From NCBI RefSeq assembly GCF_044784365.2, contig NZ_CP173065.2: a stretch of 64,000 nt of DNA. One strand, written 5' to 3'. The DNA comes from Cetobacterium_A somerae. GTDB taxonomy: Bacteria; Fusobacteriota; Fusobacteriia; Fusobacteriales; Fusobacteriaceae. Every line of letters starts with the position of its first letter. Within the stretch, counting starts at the first letter, position 1. This document shows positions 25,976 through 34,804 of this stretch, in pieces. A model generated the notes under the pieces. It was not told where the DNA came from. It was given only the letters and a program-made list of their open reading frames with translations, and did not search any database. The translations under genes and the position numbers were made by a program.

Positions 25976-28798
25976 TTATAAATTAAAATAGCTAAATAAA
26001 TTTGAATCTATCTCATATTTTAACTTTAGTTCATACTCTACTAAAGGTTCTCCTTTTTTTCCTACACTCTCTTTAAAACTTAAGACTTTTTCAACCTCTC
26101 CTAAATAGAAGAAATTTTCTCCTGATTTTTTCTTTAAAAATACCTCTATTGTGTAACAGTTGTTTGCAATCTTTCCCTCTCCTGTTAAAACACCATTTCT
26201 ATTAATACATCTATTGCTCTTAGAAAACCAAGTGAATCGTTGCTGATCATAAAATACATTATCATATGCTACAAATGGTAAGGAATCATCTAAAGTTATA
26301 AATATTATTACTTTTTTTTGCTCTTCAAATATTGTATAACCACTTACTTGATAACCATTATTAAAATCTAAGTTCAAATTCCAAAAAGCTTGTTGCTTTG
26401 TGTACTCTTTATATTTTAATATTGTCTCTTTTGTACTTTGCTTATAATTTTTTAAAACATAATTTAAATTATAATCAATAAGATCATCTATTAACATTTT
26501 AAAATAACTATTTTTTTCATAGCTACTTTTAAAGCTCTTTTTTAAACTATATTTTTTTTCTAATTCAATTATAGGTTCAAACTCCTTTATTGTAGATAAG
26601 CTTGTAAAAATATCTTTAGATAGATGCTTCATAGCATTTTCAATATTTTCTCTTTGTTCTACTAAAGAGTAATCTCTTTTTAAAATAATTTCTATATCCT
26701 CTATAGACACATCTTTATTTAATAATAATGTTTTTAAAATAACCATCTCATGAACTCTTTTACTTGGAGTAAAAATACTTGATAAAAATGTTAGATAATT
26801 TTTTTCAACTTTTGAAAGTTCTCCTAAAAATAGTTTAGGTCTCAATGTCTTTAAAATCTCATCATAATCTTTTCTAAACTTTAATATAACACTAGGCTCT
26901 ATCATATCTCTTTGGAAAAAATCATTAAGTAGAGGTATTCTTCCCAACTGTTTTTCCAAAAGATTAAAATCATGCTCTATATTTTTTTTAGTTGAAAAAT
27001 TTGTTTTATTTATATTTTCAAAAATTCTTTCTTTTACAATAGTCTCAAATGTTATACTACTCTCCCCTGGAATCATATTTGTTCCATTTATTAGAAATCT
27101 TTTCATAAAATCTCTATCAAAACTATTGTTTTGTGATATAGCTGTTGGTATTAAAAAGTTTTTCTCATAGTTTCCTATAAAATCTAATATTACCACATAC
27201 TCTTTATTTTCACTTTTTCTAAGACCTCTACCAAGCTGTTGAATATATACTATTGAAGACTCAGTTGGTCTTAAAAAAATAACTTGATTTACACATGGTA
27301 TATCTACACCTTCATTGAATATATCTACAGTTACTATATACTCAAGCTCTCCCTTTTCTAAGCTCTCTATTGTGCTCTCTCTTTCTAAATCGCTACTTTT
27401 TCCACTTAAAGCTTTGCTCTTTATACCCTTTTCATTTAATTTTTCTGCTAAAGCCATAGCCTCTTCAACTTTTGATGCAAATATAAGTCCATGAAGTTTA
27501 TCACCACTATAACCATAATATCTACTTTTTTCAACTATATGATTTACTCTTTCATCTATCACTAAGTTTTTTACTGATGTTTTTTCATCAATCTCTTTAC
27601 CATCTATAGATATATCTGAGATTCCAAAGTAATGAAAGGGAGATAATAACTCCTCTTTTAAAGCATCATGAAGTCTAATCTCATAAGCTATATTGTGATC
27701 AAACAAAGCGTATATATCAAAATCATCACTTCTTTCTGGAGTAGCAGTCATACCTAATAAAAATTTAGGTTTAAAATAGTTTAAGATTTTCTGGTAACTT
27801 TTAGCTCCACTATGATGCACTTCATCTACAACTATGTAATCAAACTCTTCTTTTGAAAATAACTCTAAATGTTTATCCTTACTCAATGTTTGAACCATTG
27901 CGAAAACTATATCTTTATCTATTAATATATCTTCACCATATATACACATGTTTTTATCTTTCATTATAAGTTCAAAGCTTTTTTTAGATTTTTCAAGTAT
28001 TGTTTTTCTATGTGCTAAAAATAAAATTTTTTTAGGGTTTGCTGCTTTTACATCAAAAGCACTTAAATATGTTTTTCCTGTTCCCGTAGCACTTATTAGT
28101 AATCCTTTATTTTTGTTTTCTCTTAAGAGTTTAAAAGCTTTTAAAGCTTCTATTTGCATTAAGTTAGGTTTAATCTCTATATTTTTTATGGCTCTTTCTT
28201 TTTGAAGTTTTACCATCTTTCTATTTAACTCGTATATCTCTTCATACTCTTTAACCATATCTAAAGTCAATTTAGGTAGAGTATTAAAAGTTCTATTAAA
28301 CTCATCTAGTATCTCATTGGCAATTTTTCCCTTTTCTAAAGAACTCACTTTTAAATTCCATTCAAAATTTACAGTTAAAGCTGTTTGAGTTAAGTTACTA
28401 CTTCCTACAATTAGTGTCCAAATATCATTTTTTCTAAAAAAGTATCCTTTAGCATGAAACTTTTCATTGCTTAAAAGTTTTACTTCTATATTATTATATG
28501 AAAGTAGTTTTTTTAAAGCTTTTGGTTGGGTAAAGTTTAGATAATCCCCTGTTAAAACTTTTCCTTTAACTCCTCTTTTCTCTAACTCCTTTAGCTGCTC
28601 TAATATTAAGGAAATCCCTCCCTCTGTTATAAAAGCTACTGAAATTATAAATTCATCACAATTTTCAAGTTCTTTTCTTATATCTGTAACTATCTTTTTC
28701 TCTTTATTTGATAAAAGTTTATGTTGATATTCACTTTTTGACTCTATTCCAAAATTAATAGAGCTCGTTTTTAAACTTTCTACTAAGTATTTTTCCAT
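25976..28798 (-). CDS. PLD nuclease-superfamily 2 helicase-DUF3427 protein
   Basis: A 940-residue multi-domain protein. Residues about 35-170 form a phospholipase D-like domain with one HxK motif (HAKGYFF ... GSSNLT). An SF2 helicase core follows: Walker A SATGTGKT near 238, DEVHH near 323, GMTATPER, then QQLGRGLRKSENKEYV near 510. The rest matches the DUF3427 type of C-terminal region. Such PLD-helicase-DUF3427 proteins are widespread single genes; repair or anti-phage restriction roles have been suggested but not established here. AAGGTGAG lies just before the ATG. Both flanks are housekeeping genes and no methylase is adjacent. Confidence 0.85.
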   Translation of the reverse strand: MEKYLVESLKTSSINFGIESKSEYQHKLLSNKEKKIVTDIRKELENCDEFIISVAFITEGGISLILEQLKELEKRGVKGKVLTGDYLNFTQPKALKKLLSYNNIEVKLLSNEKFHAKGYFFRKNDIWTLIVGSSNLTQTALTVNFEWNLKVSSLEKGKIANEILDEFNRTFNTLPKLTLDMVKEYEEIYELNRKMVKLQKERAIKNIEIKPNLMQIEALKAFKLLRENKNKGLLISATGTGKTYLSAFDVKAANPKKILFLAHRKTILEKSKKSFELIMKDKNMCIYGEDILIDKDIVFAMVQTLSKDKHLELFSKEEFDYIVVDEVHHSGAKSYQKILNYFKPKFLLGMTATPERSDDFDIYALFDHNIAYEIRLHDALKEELLSPFHYFGISDISIDGKEIDEKTSVKNLVIDERVNHIVEKSRYYGYSGDKLHGLIFASKVEEAMALAEKLNEKGIKSKALSGKSSDLERESTIESLEKGELEYIVTVDIFNEGVDIPCVNQVIFLRPTESSIVYIQQLGRGLRKSENKEYVVILDFIGNYEKNFLIPTAISQNNSFDRDFMKRFLINGTNMIPGESSITFETIVKERIFENINKTNFSTKKNIEHDFNLLEKQLGRIPLLNDFFQRDMIEPSVILKFRKDYDEILKTLRPKLFLGELSKVEKNYLTFLSSIFTPSKRVHEMVILKTLLLNKDVSIEDIEIILKRDYSLVEQRENIENAMKHLSKDIFTSLSTIKEFEPIIELEKKYSLKKSFKSSYEKNSYFKMLIDDLIDYNLNYVLKNYKQSTKETILKYKEYTKQQAFWNLNLDFNNGYQVSGYTIFEEQKKVIIFITLDDSLPFVAYDNVFYDQQRFTWFSKSNRCINRNGVLTGEGKIANNCYTIEVFLKKKSGENFFYLGEVEKVLSFKESVGKKGEPLVEYELKLKYEIDSNLFSYFNL

Positions 28799-28862
28799 CT
28801 CTCACCTTTTATTACATTTAATTTGTATAGTATATTATAACATATTTTTTAAATACAACAAT

Positions 28863-30401
28863 TTAATAAATTCCAGGTCCTATTGGAAGTTCTAAGTGAT
28901 ACCAAATTGTTAATAAAATTATCAATGAAAATAATATAACTATTGAATATGGTAATGTCAGTGAGAATACACTACCAAATCCTGATCCTTCCTCTCCATC
29001 TATTTTATCCTTTTCTTGATATTGGTAAAGTAATCCAAGTACAACTGGTAATGCTGGTTGTAATGGTGAGATTATATTAGTTGCTGAATCTCCTATTCTA
29101 AAAGCTAATTGAGCATATGCTGGTGAGATTCCTAAAATACTAAACATTGGAACTACCATTGGTGCTAATAAAACCCATTTAGTTGATCCTGAAGTCATTA
29201 TTGGATTTATCAATGTTGTTATTAAAATTACCATAATTAATAACAAATAGGAATTCATATTTAAATCTTTTAACTGCATCGCTCCTTTTATTGATAACAC
29301 CTTAAAAATATTAGATTTATTTAAAAGATATATAAAAATAGAAGATGATAATAAAGTTACCATTAATGGAGCAGCTTGAATTACTCCCTCTTGAAATAAT
29401 TTCGCCACATCCTTTGACGTTTTTATAGCACCTTTTCCTACACCATATGTTATCCCAATAATTGAAAATAGAAAAAATATTATTGTTGTTATTGACGTCA
29501 TTAATGGAGATGTTGGTAAAAACAATCCTTGAGGATTTCTAAAAAAGCTATTTTGTGGAACCGTTAAAAAAATCATTATTAGAAAAAATATTATTATTGA
29601 ATAAAAAGAATATTTCAATCCTCTTTCTTCATCTATATTTAACTTAAATTTAGATAAACTATCTAAATCTTCAAATCTTACATCTCTATCTACATATTTT
29701 ACAATAAATTTTTCTGTAAAAAGTGTTAAAGTTATCGTTAAAACTACTGTAGAAGCAACCATAAAATAGTAGTTGCATAATGGATTTATAACCTCTTCTT
29801 TTCCAATGGTTAATAGTGCTTCTTGAGTTATTCCTGCAAGTAAAGCATCTGTTCCCGCTACAAATATATTTGCTGTAAATCCCCCACTAGCTGCAGCAAA
29901 TCCAACTATTATCCCCAATTTTGGACTTCTTCCAACAGATGAAAACAATATCCCACCCATTGTTATTGCAAAAATTGTTCCTGCATCTGACATAACATTA
30001 GCATTAATTGCAGTAAATATTAAAGCTGCTGTTAAATAACTTTTAGGTACTCCTAATAAATATTTTCTCATAAGAGCATTAAAAAAACCTACTTTTTCTA
30101 CCAATCCTATCGCCATCATCATTAAAAGAACTATTTTTAAAGAAGGAAATCTTATGTATATATCTGGTATTTTTTCGATTAGCTCTCTTAGATGATTGAA
30201 ACTTAATAAGTTTTCTACTAATATATATTTATTAGACATTAACGTGTCATCTACACCAAACCCAATTTTATTTAAAACATTCGATAATAATAGTATAATT
30301 AGTATAAAAATTCCAAATAAGACAAAAGGATGAGGCAATCTATTACCCCATTTTTCAACTATTTTTATTAAACTAAACTCTTTATCTCTCTTACTTATCA
30401 A
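28863..30401 (-). CDS. abgT: AbgT-family transporter (p-aminobenzoyl-glutamate or antifolate type)
   Basis: About 512 residues with 12 or more TMs. The family opening WGNRLPHPFVLFGIFI is clear, as are the re-entrant-type loops with NPIMTSGSTKWVLLAPMVVP and RIGDSATNIISPLQPALPV. AbgT proteins import p-aminobenzoyl-glutamate or export sulfonamide-like drugs. The TTG at 30401 is 7 nt after AAAGGAG and is preferred to the TTG at 30428, which lies upstream of that site. An intrinsic terminator separates it from the M20-YjiH-YjiG operon, although the functions fit: the M20 peptidase could cleave imported aminoacyl conjugates. Confidence 0.9.
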   Translation of the reverse strand: MISKRDKEFSLIKIVEKWGNRLPHPFVLFGIFILIILLLSNVLNKIGFGVDDTLMSNKYILVENLLSFNHLRELIEKIPDIYIRFPSLKIVLLMMMAIGLVEKVGFFNALMRKYLLGVPKSYLTAALIFTAINANVMSDAGTIFAITMGGILFSSVGRSPKLGIIVGFAAASGGFTANIFVAGTDALLAGITQEALLTIGKEEVINPLCNYYFMVASTVVLTITLTLFTEKFIVKYVDRDVRFEDLDSLSKFKLNIDEERGLKYSFYSIIIFFLIMIFLTVPQNSFFRNPQGLFLPTSPLMTSITTIIFFLFSIIGITYGVGKGAIKTSKDVAKLFQEGVIQAAPLMVTLLSSSIFIYLLNKSNIFKVLSIKGAMQLKDLNMNSYLLLIMVILITTLINPIMTSGSTKWVLLAPMVVPMFSILGISPAYAQLAFRIGDSATNIISPLQPALPVVLGLLYQYQEKDKIDGEEGSGFGSVFSLTLPYSIVILFSLIILLTIWYHLELPIGPGIY

Positions 30402-30426
30402 TTTTTTTCTCCTTTTTCTACTTAGC

Positions 30427-30459
30427 AAAAAAAGTTGTATGAGTTATCTCATACAACTT
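30427..30459 (-). terminator. Terminator between yjiG and abgT
   Basis: On the - strand AAGTTGTATGAG / CTCATACAACTT forms a perfect 12-bp stem with a 4-nt loop, followed by a T run. It ends the peptidase operon before abgT. Confidence 0.88.
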
Positions 30460-30482
30460 ATAATAAGTATACTTTTTTTATT

Positions 30483-30959
30483 TTATCTTGATATTTGCAG
30501 TATTATTCTTGTTACAAACATGGCCAATGCAGCATCTACTAAAGGAACCATTAACAATAATTTATAATACTTTTTTGAAACACCTGATATTATAACTATT
30601 CTAGCATAATGTCCAACAAGTGTCCCCATTAAAATAACTGCTGGATATAATATTGTTGCTTGTTCTTGAGTTAATACCCCCTCCTGAAACAGCATCAAAC
30701 CTGTTGCCGCTCCTGCAGCTTTAGCAAAGAAGGCTGCTATTATAACCAATGCAGCTTCTCCCGGAAGACCGAATACTCCCATAACTGGAGTTAAAATTTT
30801 TGCTATAACATCCATTAATCCTGTTGTTCTTAAAAAAACAATTAACGCATATGCTAAAACCATTGCTGGAGCTATTTGCTCTAAAGTTATATTCAGACCT
30901 TTTTTGGCTCCTTTCATAAATATCTCTACAACACTTTGCTTATTTTTTACCTGTTCCAC
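30483..30959 (-). CDS. yjiG: YjiG-family inner-membrane protein (nucleoside-recognition/SpmB-like)
   Basis: About 158 residues, four to five TMs, with VFGLPGEAALVIIAAFFAKAAGAATGLMLF typical of YjiG split over residues 80-110. In E. coli YjiG and YjiH are encoded with isoaspartyl dipeptidase, and a peptide or amino-acid transport role is suspected but unproven. The GTG at 30959 follows GGGGGAAG with good spacing and avoids overlap with yjiH. An in-frame ATG at 30986 would add nine residues that overlap the neighbour and lack a site. Confidence 0.85.
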   Translation of the reverse strand: MEQVKNKQSVVEIFMKGAKKGLNITLEQIAPAMVLAYALIVFLRTTGLMDVIAKILTPVMGVFGLPGEAALVIIAAFFAKAAGAATGLMLFQEGVLTQEQATILYPAVILMGTLVGHYARIVIISGVSKKYYKLLLMVPLVDAALAMFVTRIILQISR

Positions 30960-30973
30960 TTTTCTTCCCCCTA

Positions 30974-31606
30974 TTATGCCACACATTCAACATTTTTTCT
31001 GCTTCTTTTTACAATTAATCTAACTAAATTAGCTCCTACTATTTTCATCACAAACTGAATCATAATAATTCCTCCTAAAGGAAGTAATGAAATTCCTAAA
31101 AGTGGTCCTCCAGCTGATATTGTATTTGTTACAACTCCAGATGATGCATATTGGTAAGCTACAAATATTGCTCTTTCTTCCTCTGTTATATATTTATCAT
31201 CATATAACTCTCTTGTCATTATTGCTCCTACATCTGAAGAAGTAAAAGAACTTACAAAGGCCAACCCAGCACTTCCTGGAATTCCCATTAACGGTCTTAA
31301 TATTGGACTAAAAAACTTAGATGCTGCATCTAATGCCCCTAACTCTTGAGCTACTGTTATAAGTCCAGATGATAACATTAATGAAGGAGCTAGTGTTAAC
31401 GCCACTAAAAATCCTTGTCTTGTCCCATCTCCACCTTTTCCTGTAAAGTTAACTTTATCTGTTATTGTTCCAAACTTACCTAAAAGATAGCTAAAGTCAA
31501 AAGCTCTTAATGTTTCATGGTCTTTTAATAATCCTGAAAACATAACCATTAATATAAAAAGTGATGTCCATCCTGTTATCGATTTTTTTTGCTCTGCTGT
31601 TAACAT
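30974..31606 (-). CDS. yjiH: YjiH-family inner-membrane protein
   Basis: About 210 residues. GWTSLFILMVMFSGLL is TM1, then a nucleoside-recognition (Gate-like) domain with GIPGSAGLAFVSSFTSSDVG and AYQYASSGVVTNTISAGGPL. It is always paired with YjiG in related genomes as far as I recall. The ATG at 31606 is 9 nt after GAGGGGG, and that ribosome site lies in the last codons of the M20 gene. Pairing with a peptidase here parallels the E. coli iadA-yjiG-yjiH order, suggesting uptake or efflux of the peptidase substrate or product. Confidence 0.85.
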   Translation of the reverse strand: MLTAEQKKSITGWTSLFILMVMFSGLLKDHETLRAFDFSYLLGKFGTITDKVNFTGKGGDGTRQGFLVALTLAPSLMLSSGLITVAQELGALDAASKFFSPILRPLMGIPGSAGLAFVSSFTSSDVGAIMTRELYDDKYITEEERAIFVAYQYASSGVVTNTISAGGPLLGISLLPLGGIIMIQFVMKIVGANLVRLIVKRSRKNVECVA

Positions 31607-31607
31607 T

Positions 31608-32795
31608 TTAATTTTCCCCCTCAAAATTTTCTGGTAATGTTAATATAGTTTTTACAATTAGTTTTGCTCTTTCAACTAGAGAACTTAATACTGCTCTTTC
31701 TCTTATTGTATGATTTTCATATCCTTTTACTCCCATTCCACAAAGAGTTGGAATTCCTAATGTAACACTATGAGCTGCATCTGAGCCTCCTCCTAAATAA
31801 CAAGAATACGGTGTTCCAAATCCTAATTCTTCTGAATTTTTCTTTAATATTTCAAATAATTTTATATTTTTTTCTGTTTGTTCCATTGGATCAGATAACG
31901 ATATTTGAGTTATTTCTGCAGTTGTTCCTTCAACAAAAGATGTATTTGTTATTTCTGTTAGAAAATTTTTAATTTTTTCTAAATCACTTAACTTTCTAAA
32001 TCTAACATTAACAGTTAAAGTACAAAATTCAGGTATTGTATTTTGGCTAGTTCCACCTTCTATCACTCCCACATTATAATGTATTGAATTAAAGTCATTA
32101 TTTTTTTCTATATTGATTGTCTTATATGCAGCTTCCTTTATTGCACTAATTCCATTTTGCGGTTCATTTCCTGAATGAGCTGCTTTTCCCCTTATAGCAA
32201 TTTTGAAATTTGTAGTCCCTTTTCTTCCTACAACAACTCTCCCGTCAACAAATCCTGTTTCACAATCAATACATGCTTTAAACCCTTTTAACTCATCTAA
32301 AAAGAATTGTTTCCCCTCTCCTAATGTATATCTATGGCCTACCTCTTCATCTCCTGAAAAAGCTAACTTAATCATTTTGTCATATCCTATAGAATTTAAA
32401 GCACGTGCAACTAAAGTTCCTACTATTACTCCTCCTTTACAATCTAAAACTCCTGGTCCATAAATCATATCATTTTCTATATCTACTTTAACAACCTCTT
32501 CTCCAAATAACCCTTTTTTATGTACTGTATCAAGATGCCCTAAAATTGCCATCTCTTTTTCAGTACTTCCATTATTAAAATAAGCTGTTATACTATTTGG
32601 ACCTTGACTAAATTTATGAATCTTTGTTTCCATCCCATACCCATTTAGCTTTTCCCCTAAAAACTCTACAGCCTGATTTACTCCTTCTGTATCAATTGAT
32701 GGACTCTCTACTTTACAAAGGTCTATCCATACCTGCTGCATCTCTTTTTCGTTCTCTTCAATAAATTTAAATGCTTTTTCTAAATTGTACTTCAT
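31608..32795 (-). CDS. M20-family metallopeptidase (ArgE/carboxypeptidase G2-like)
   Basis: A 395-residue zinc hydrolase. Metal and catalytic residues are visible: HLD in LGHLDTVHKKG, Asp in GVLDCKGGVIVG, the Glu pair in FSGDEEVGH, Glu in DCETGF and the C-terminal His in YENHTIRERAVL. The dimerisation domain (GKAAHSGNEPQNGISAI) follows the catalytic core. Such enzymes remove an amino acid from a peptide or acyl-amino acid; carboxypeptidase G2-like members cleave folate-type glutamate. GGGAGGA precedes the ATG. It is second in the operon after the XRE-methyltransferase (34-nt gap), before yjiH and yjiG. Confidence 0.92.
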   Translation of the reverse strand: MKYNLEKAFKFIEENEKEMQQVWIDLCKVESPSIDTEGVNQAVEFLGEKLNGYGMETKIHKFSQGPNSITAYFNNGSTEKEMAILGHLDTVHKKGLFGEEVVKVDIENDMIYGPGVLDCKGGVIVGTLVARALNSIGYDKMIKLAFSGDEEVGHRYTLGEGKQFFLDELKGFKACIDCETGFVDGRVVVGRKGTTNFKIAIRGKAAHSGNEPQNGISAIKEAAYKTINIEKNNDFNSIHYNVGVIEGGTSQNTIPEFCTLTVNVRFRKLSDLEKIKNFLTEITNTSFVEGTTAEITQISLSDPMEQTEKNIKLFEILKKNSEELGFGTPYSCYLGGGSDAAHSVTLGIPTLCGMGVKGYENHTIRERAVLSSLVERAKLIVKTILTLPENFEGEN

Positions 32796-32829
32796 TGTTC
32801 CTCCCGTGATATTTTTTATAAAGTGTGTT

Positions 32830-33777
32830 TTATTTTATATTTATAACTTTTATTAAAACCATTTTTTGTTTAAATGTTAATTTTAAATCTTTATATTCTA
32901 AATCTAATCCCAACTTTGGGCCATTTATTGCAAAATATTTCATTAAATTAAAAAGTACTTCTCCTTCATCTTTATACTTTGCTAATTTTATCCAATCCTT
33001 AAAAACTCTTTCTTCTTTCCAGATATCAATTTCTACATTGTAAAAATTCTCCTCTTTTATACTTTTTTTCAATTCATTTAACTTCAAAAATTTATTGTGT
33101 GAAAAATCTCTTATTTTATCGAAACTATTTTGCAACTCAGCTTCATCATCTTTTTCAGAAGTAATAATATCCACAATAATTAATTCACCAAAATTCTTTA
33201 AAACTCTTTTTATCTCTTTTAAAGCTTTTTTTACATCTTTTAAATGATGAAAAGTTAATCTAGTTATAACTGTATCAAAAAAATTATCTTCAAATTTTAA
33301 ATTATGTGCATCTCCTTTAACTGGAATCACATTTTTTAGATTATTTTCTTGATTTAATATTTCTATTTTTTTTATCATCAAGTCACTTATGTCTACTGCA
33401 TATACTTCTTTTGCAAACTTTGAAATCTCTCTTGAGACAAATCCAGTTCCTGCACCTAAATCTAAAACTCTTTTTTCTTTATATGGATATCCTTTATTTA
33501 TAAGTTGAAGAACACTATTTTTCTGATTTATATACTTTGATTCTTCATACTCCTCTGCTTGTTTATCAAAAGACATTTTATTTCGTTCATTATTTATATT
33601 ACAATAATTTATAAAATCTATATCCAAAGCTTCTAATATTTTTTTCTCAGAATCAAAACTTATTTTTATTCCATTTTCATAACGATTTATAGTTTTTATA
33701 CTAACTCCTGACATTTTTGCTAATTCTTTTTGAGTTAACTTCTTTTCTTTTCTTACTTGTATAGTTTTTTCATACAT
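32830..33777 (-). CDS. XRE-type HTH fused to a SAM-dependent methyltransferase
   Basis: A 315-residue fusion. Residues about 5-57 are a Cro/CI-type HTH (LTQKELAKMSGVSIKTINRY). Residues about 70-260 are a class I methyltransferase: motif I VLDLGAGTGFVSREI, acidic loop VYAVDIS, then GDAHNLKFEDNFFDTVITRL and FHHLKDVKKALKEIKRVLK. The methyl acceptor looks like a small molecule (UbiE/Methyltransf_11 type), not DNA, because no DPPY-like motif is present. It is the first gene of the M20-yjiH-yjiG operon, so it is a candidate local regulator. Its promoter carries a 17-bp tandem repeat. Confidence 0.85.
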   Translation of the reverse strand: MYEKTIQVRKEKKLTQKELAKMSGVSIKTINRYENGIKISFDSEKKILEALDIDFINYCNINNERNKMSFDKQAEEYEESKYINQKNSVLQLINKGYPYKEKRVLDLGAGTGFVSREISKFAKEVYAVDISDLMIKKIEILNQENNLKNVIPVKGDAHNLKFEDNFFDTVITRLTFHHLKDVKKALKEIKRVLKNFGELIIVDIITSEKDDEAELQNSFDKIRDFSHNKFLKLNELKKSIKEENFYNVEIDIWKEERVFKDWIKLAKYKDEGEVLFNLMKYFAINGPKLGLDLEYKDLKLTFKQKMVLIKVINIK

Positions 33778-33825
33778 ATCTTTCTCTTCTCCATCTTTAT
33801 TGTTATTATTTTAACAATTAAATTT

Positions 33826-33861
33826 ATGATATTGTTCACTTTAGGATATTGTCAACTTTTT
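33826..33861 (-). promoter_or_regulatory. Promoter with tandem 17-bp repeat before the XRE-methyltransferase operon
   Basis: On the - strand TTGACA (33855-33850), an 18-bp spacer and TATCAT (33831-33826). On the + strand GATATTGTTCACTTTAG (33828-33844) is followed directly by GATATTGTCAACTTTTT (33845-33861), covering -35 to -10. This is the arrangement expected of an autoregulatory operator. The rest of the 384-nt interval 33778-34161 shows nothing I can name. Confidence 0.55.
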
Positions 33862-34161
33862 TTTACAACACCTTTATTTTCCTTGAATATTTACAATATT
33901 ATTTTTTTACTGTCGTATAACTGACCTATTTATTATCTCTTAATTTCAAAGAAATTACTATTTTTTTCCTTTTGCAATAAATACCAAAATAGTAGTTATT
34001 TAGTTCGCCTTGCAAACACTAGCTTTCCGATTTTCAAAAAATGTGTTTATATATCAAAAAATAAATAAAAAAAGAAAAATTTGGAATATTTATTTTCTTT
34101 TACTTTTTTGATATCATTACAGAGTAAGAAACATATCAAAGAAAGTCGGGGGACGAAAGCC

Positions 34162-34755
34162 ATGATAGAAATTAGAGACATTAAATTAGCACAACAAGGA
34201 GACGAGGAAGCTACTGAAAAGATTTTCCACGAGTATCAATCTTCAATCTTAAGAAACAATCGTAAATTTTTCTTAAAAGGTGCAGAATCAGACGATTTAC
34301 TACAAGAAGGTTATATCGGCCTTATGAAAGCGATTAAATCTTATGATGAAACAAAAAACGCATGTTTTAACACTTTTGCAAATCTATGTATTAGAAGACA
34401 GATTATAACAGCTGTAAAAACACATAGTTCTGCTAAATATCAAAACTTAAACTCTGCTGTTATGGGAGAAGAGTATGTTGGATTTGAAGAAGTTACTAAG
34501 TATAACGCTCCATCTATAAACTTCTATAATCCTGAAGAGATTGTTTTAGGAAAAGAGTTAGTTAAACTTTTAGAAAATTTCTTAGTTGAAAATTTAAGTG
34601 ATTTAGAGAAAAAAGTGTTCTATTATTTATGTAAAGAGTATTCATATATTGAAATTGCTGAAACATTAGATGAAACTCCAAAGAAAATAGACAACACTAT
34701 TCAAAGAATTAAAAAGAAAATACTAAACTATTTAGGAACTTATGTTGAAAAATAG
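34162..34755 (+). CDS. SigH-like alternative sigma-70 factor
   Basis: A 197-residue RNA polymerase sigma factor. Region 2 (about 15-95) shows GDEEATEKIFHEYQSSI, the core-binding DLLQEGYIGLMKAIKSYD and the melting/-10 block FNTFANLCIRRQIITAVK. These match Bacillus SigH closely (FKAFAELCITRQIITAIK, from memory). Region 4 (about 140-195) ends in an HTH (YSYIEIAETLDETPKKIDN). Upstream in-frame codons to 34081 exist, but the ATG at 34162 follows CGGGGGAC and starts in the conserved domain. SigH homologues control sporulation or competence in Firmicutes; the role in a Gram-negative host is open. Confidence 0.85.
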   Translation: MIEIRDIKLAQQGDEEATEKIFHEYQSSILRNNRKFFLKGAESDDLLQEGYIGLMKAIKSYDETKNACFNTFANLCIRRQIITAVKTHSSAKYQNLNSAVMGEEYVGFEEVTKYNAPSINFYNPEEIVLGKELVKLLENFLVENLSDLEKKVFYYLCKEYSYIEIAETLDETPKKIDNTIQRIKKKILNYLGTYVEK

Positions 34756-34768
34756 TTATTAAAATAAA

Positions 34769-34804
34769 AAAGCGGCTCACAATAAAAGTGAGCTGCTTTT
34801 TTTT
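34769..34804. terminator. Bidirectional terminator after the sigma factor
   Basis: The 12-bp stem AAAGCGGCTCAC / GTGAGCTGCTTT (one G-U pair) has a 7-nt loop, with Ts on one side and As on the other, between convergent genes. Confidence 0.88.
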
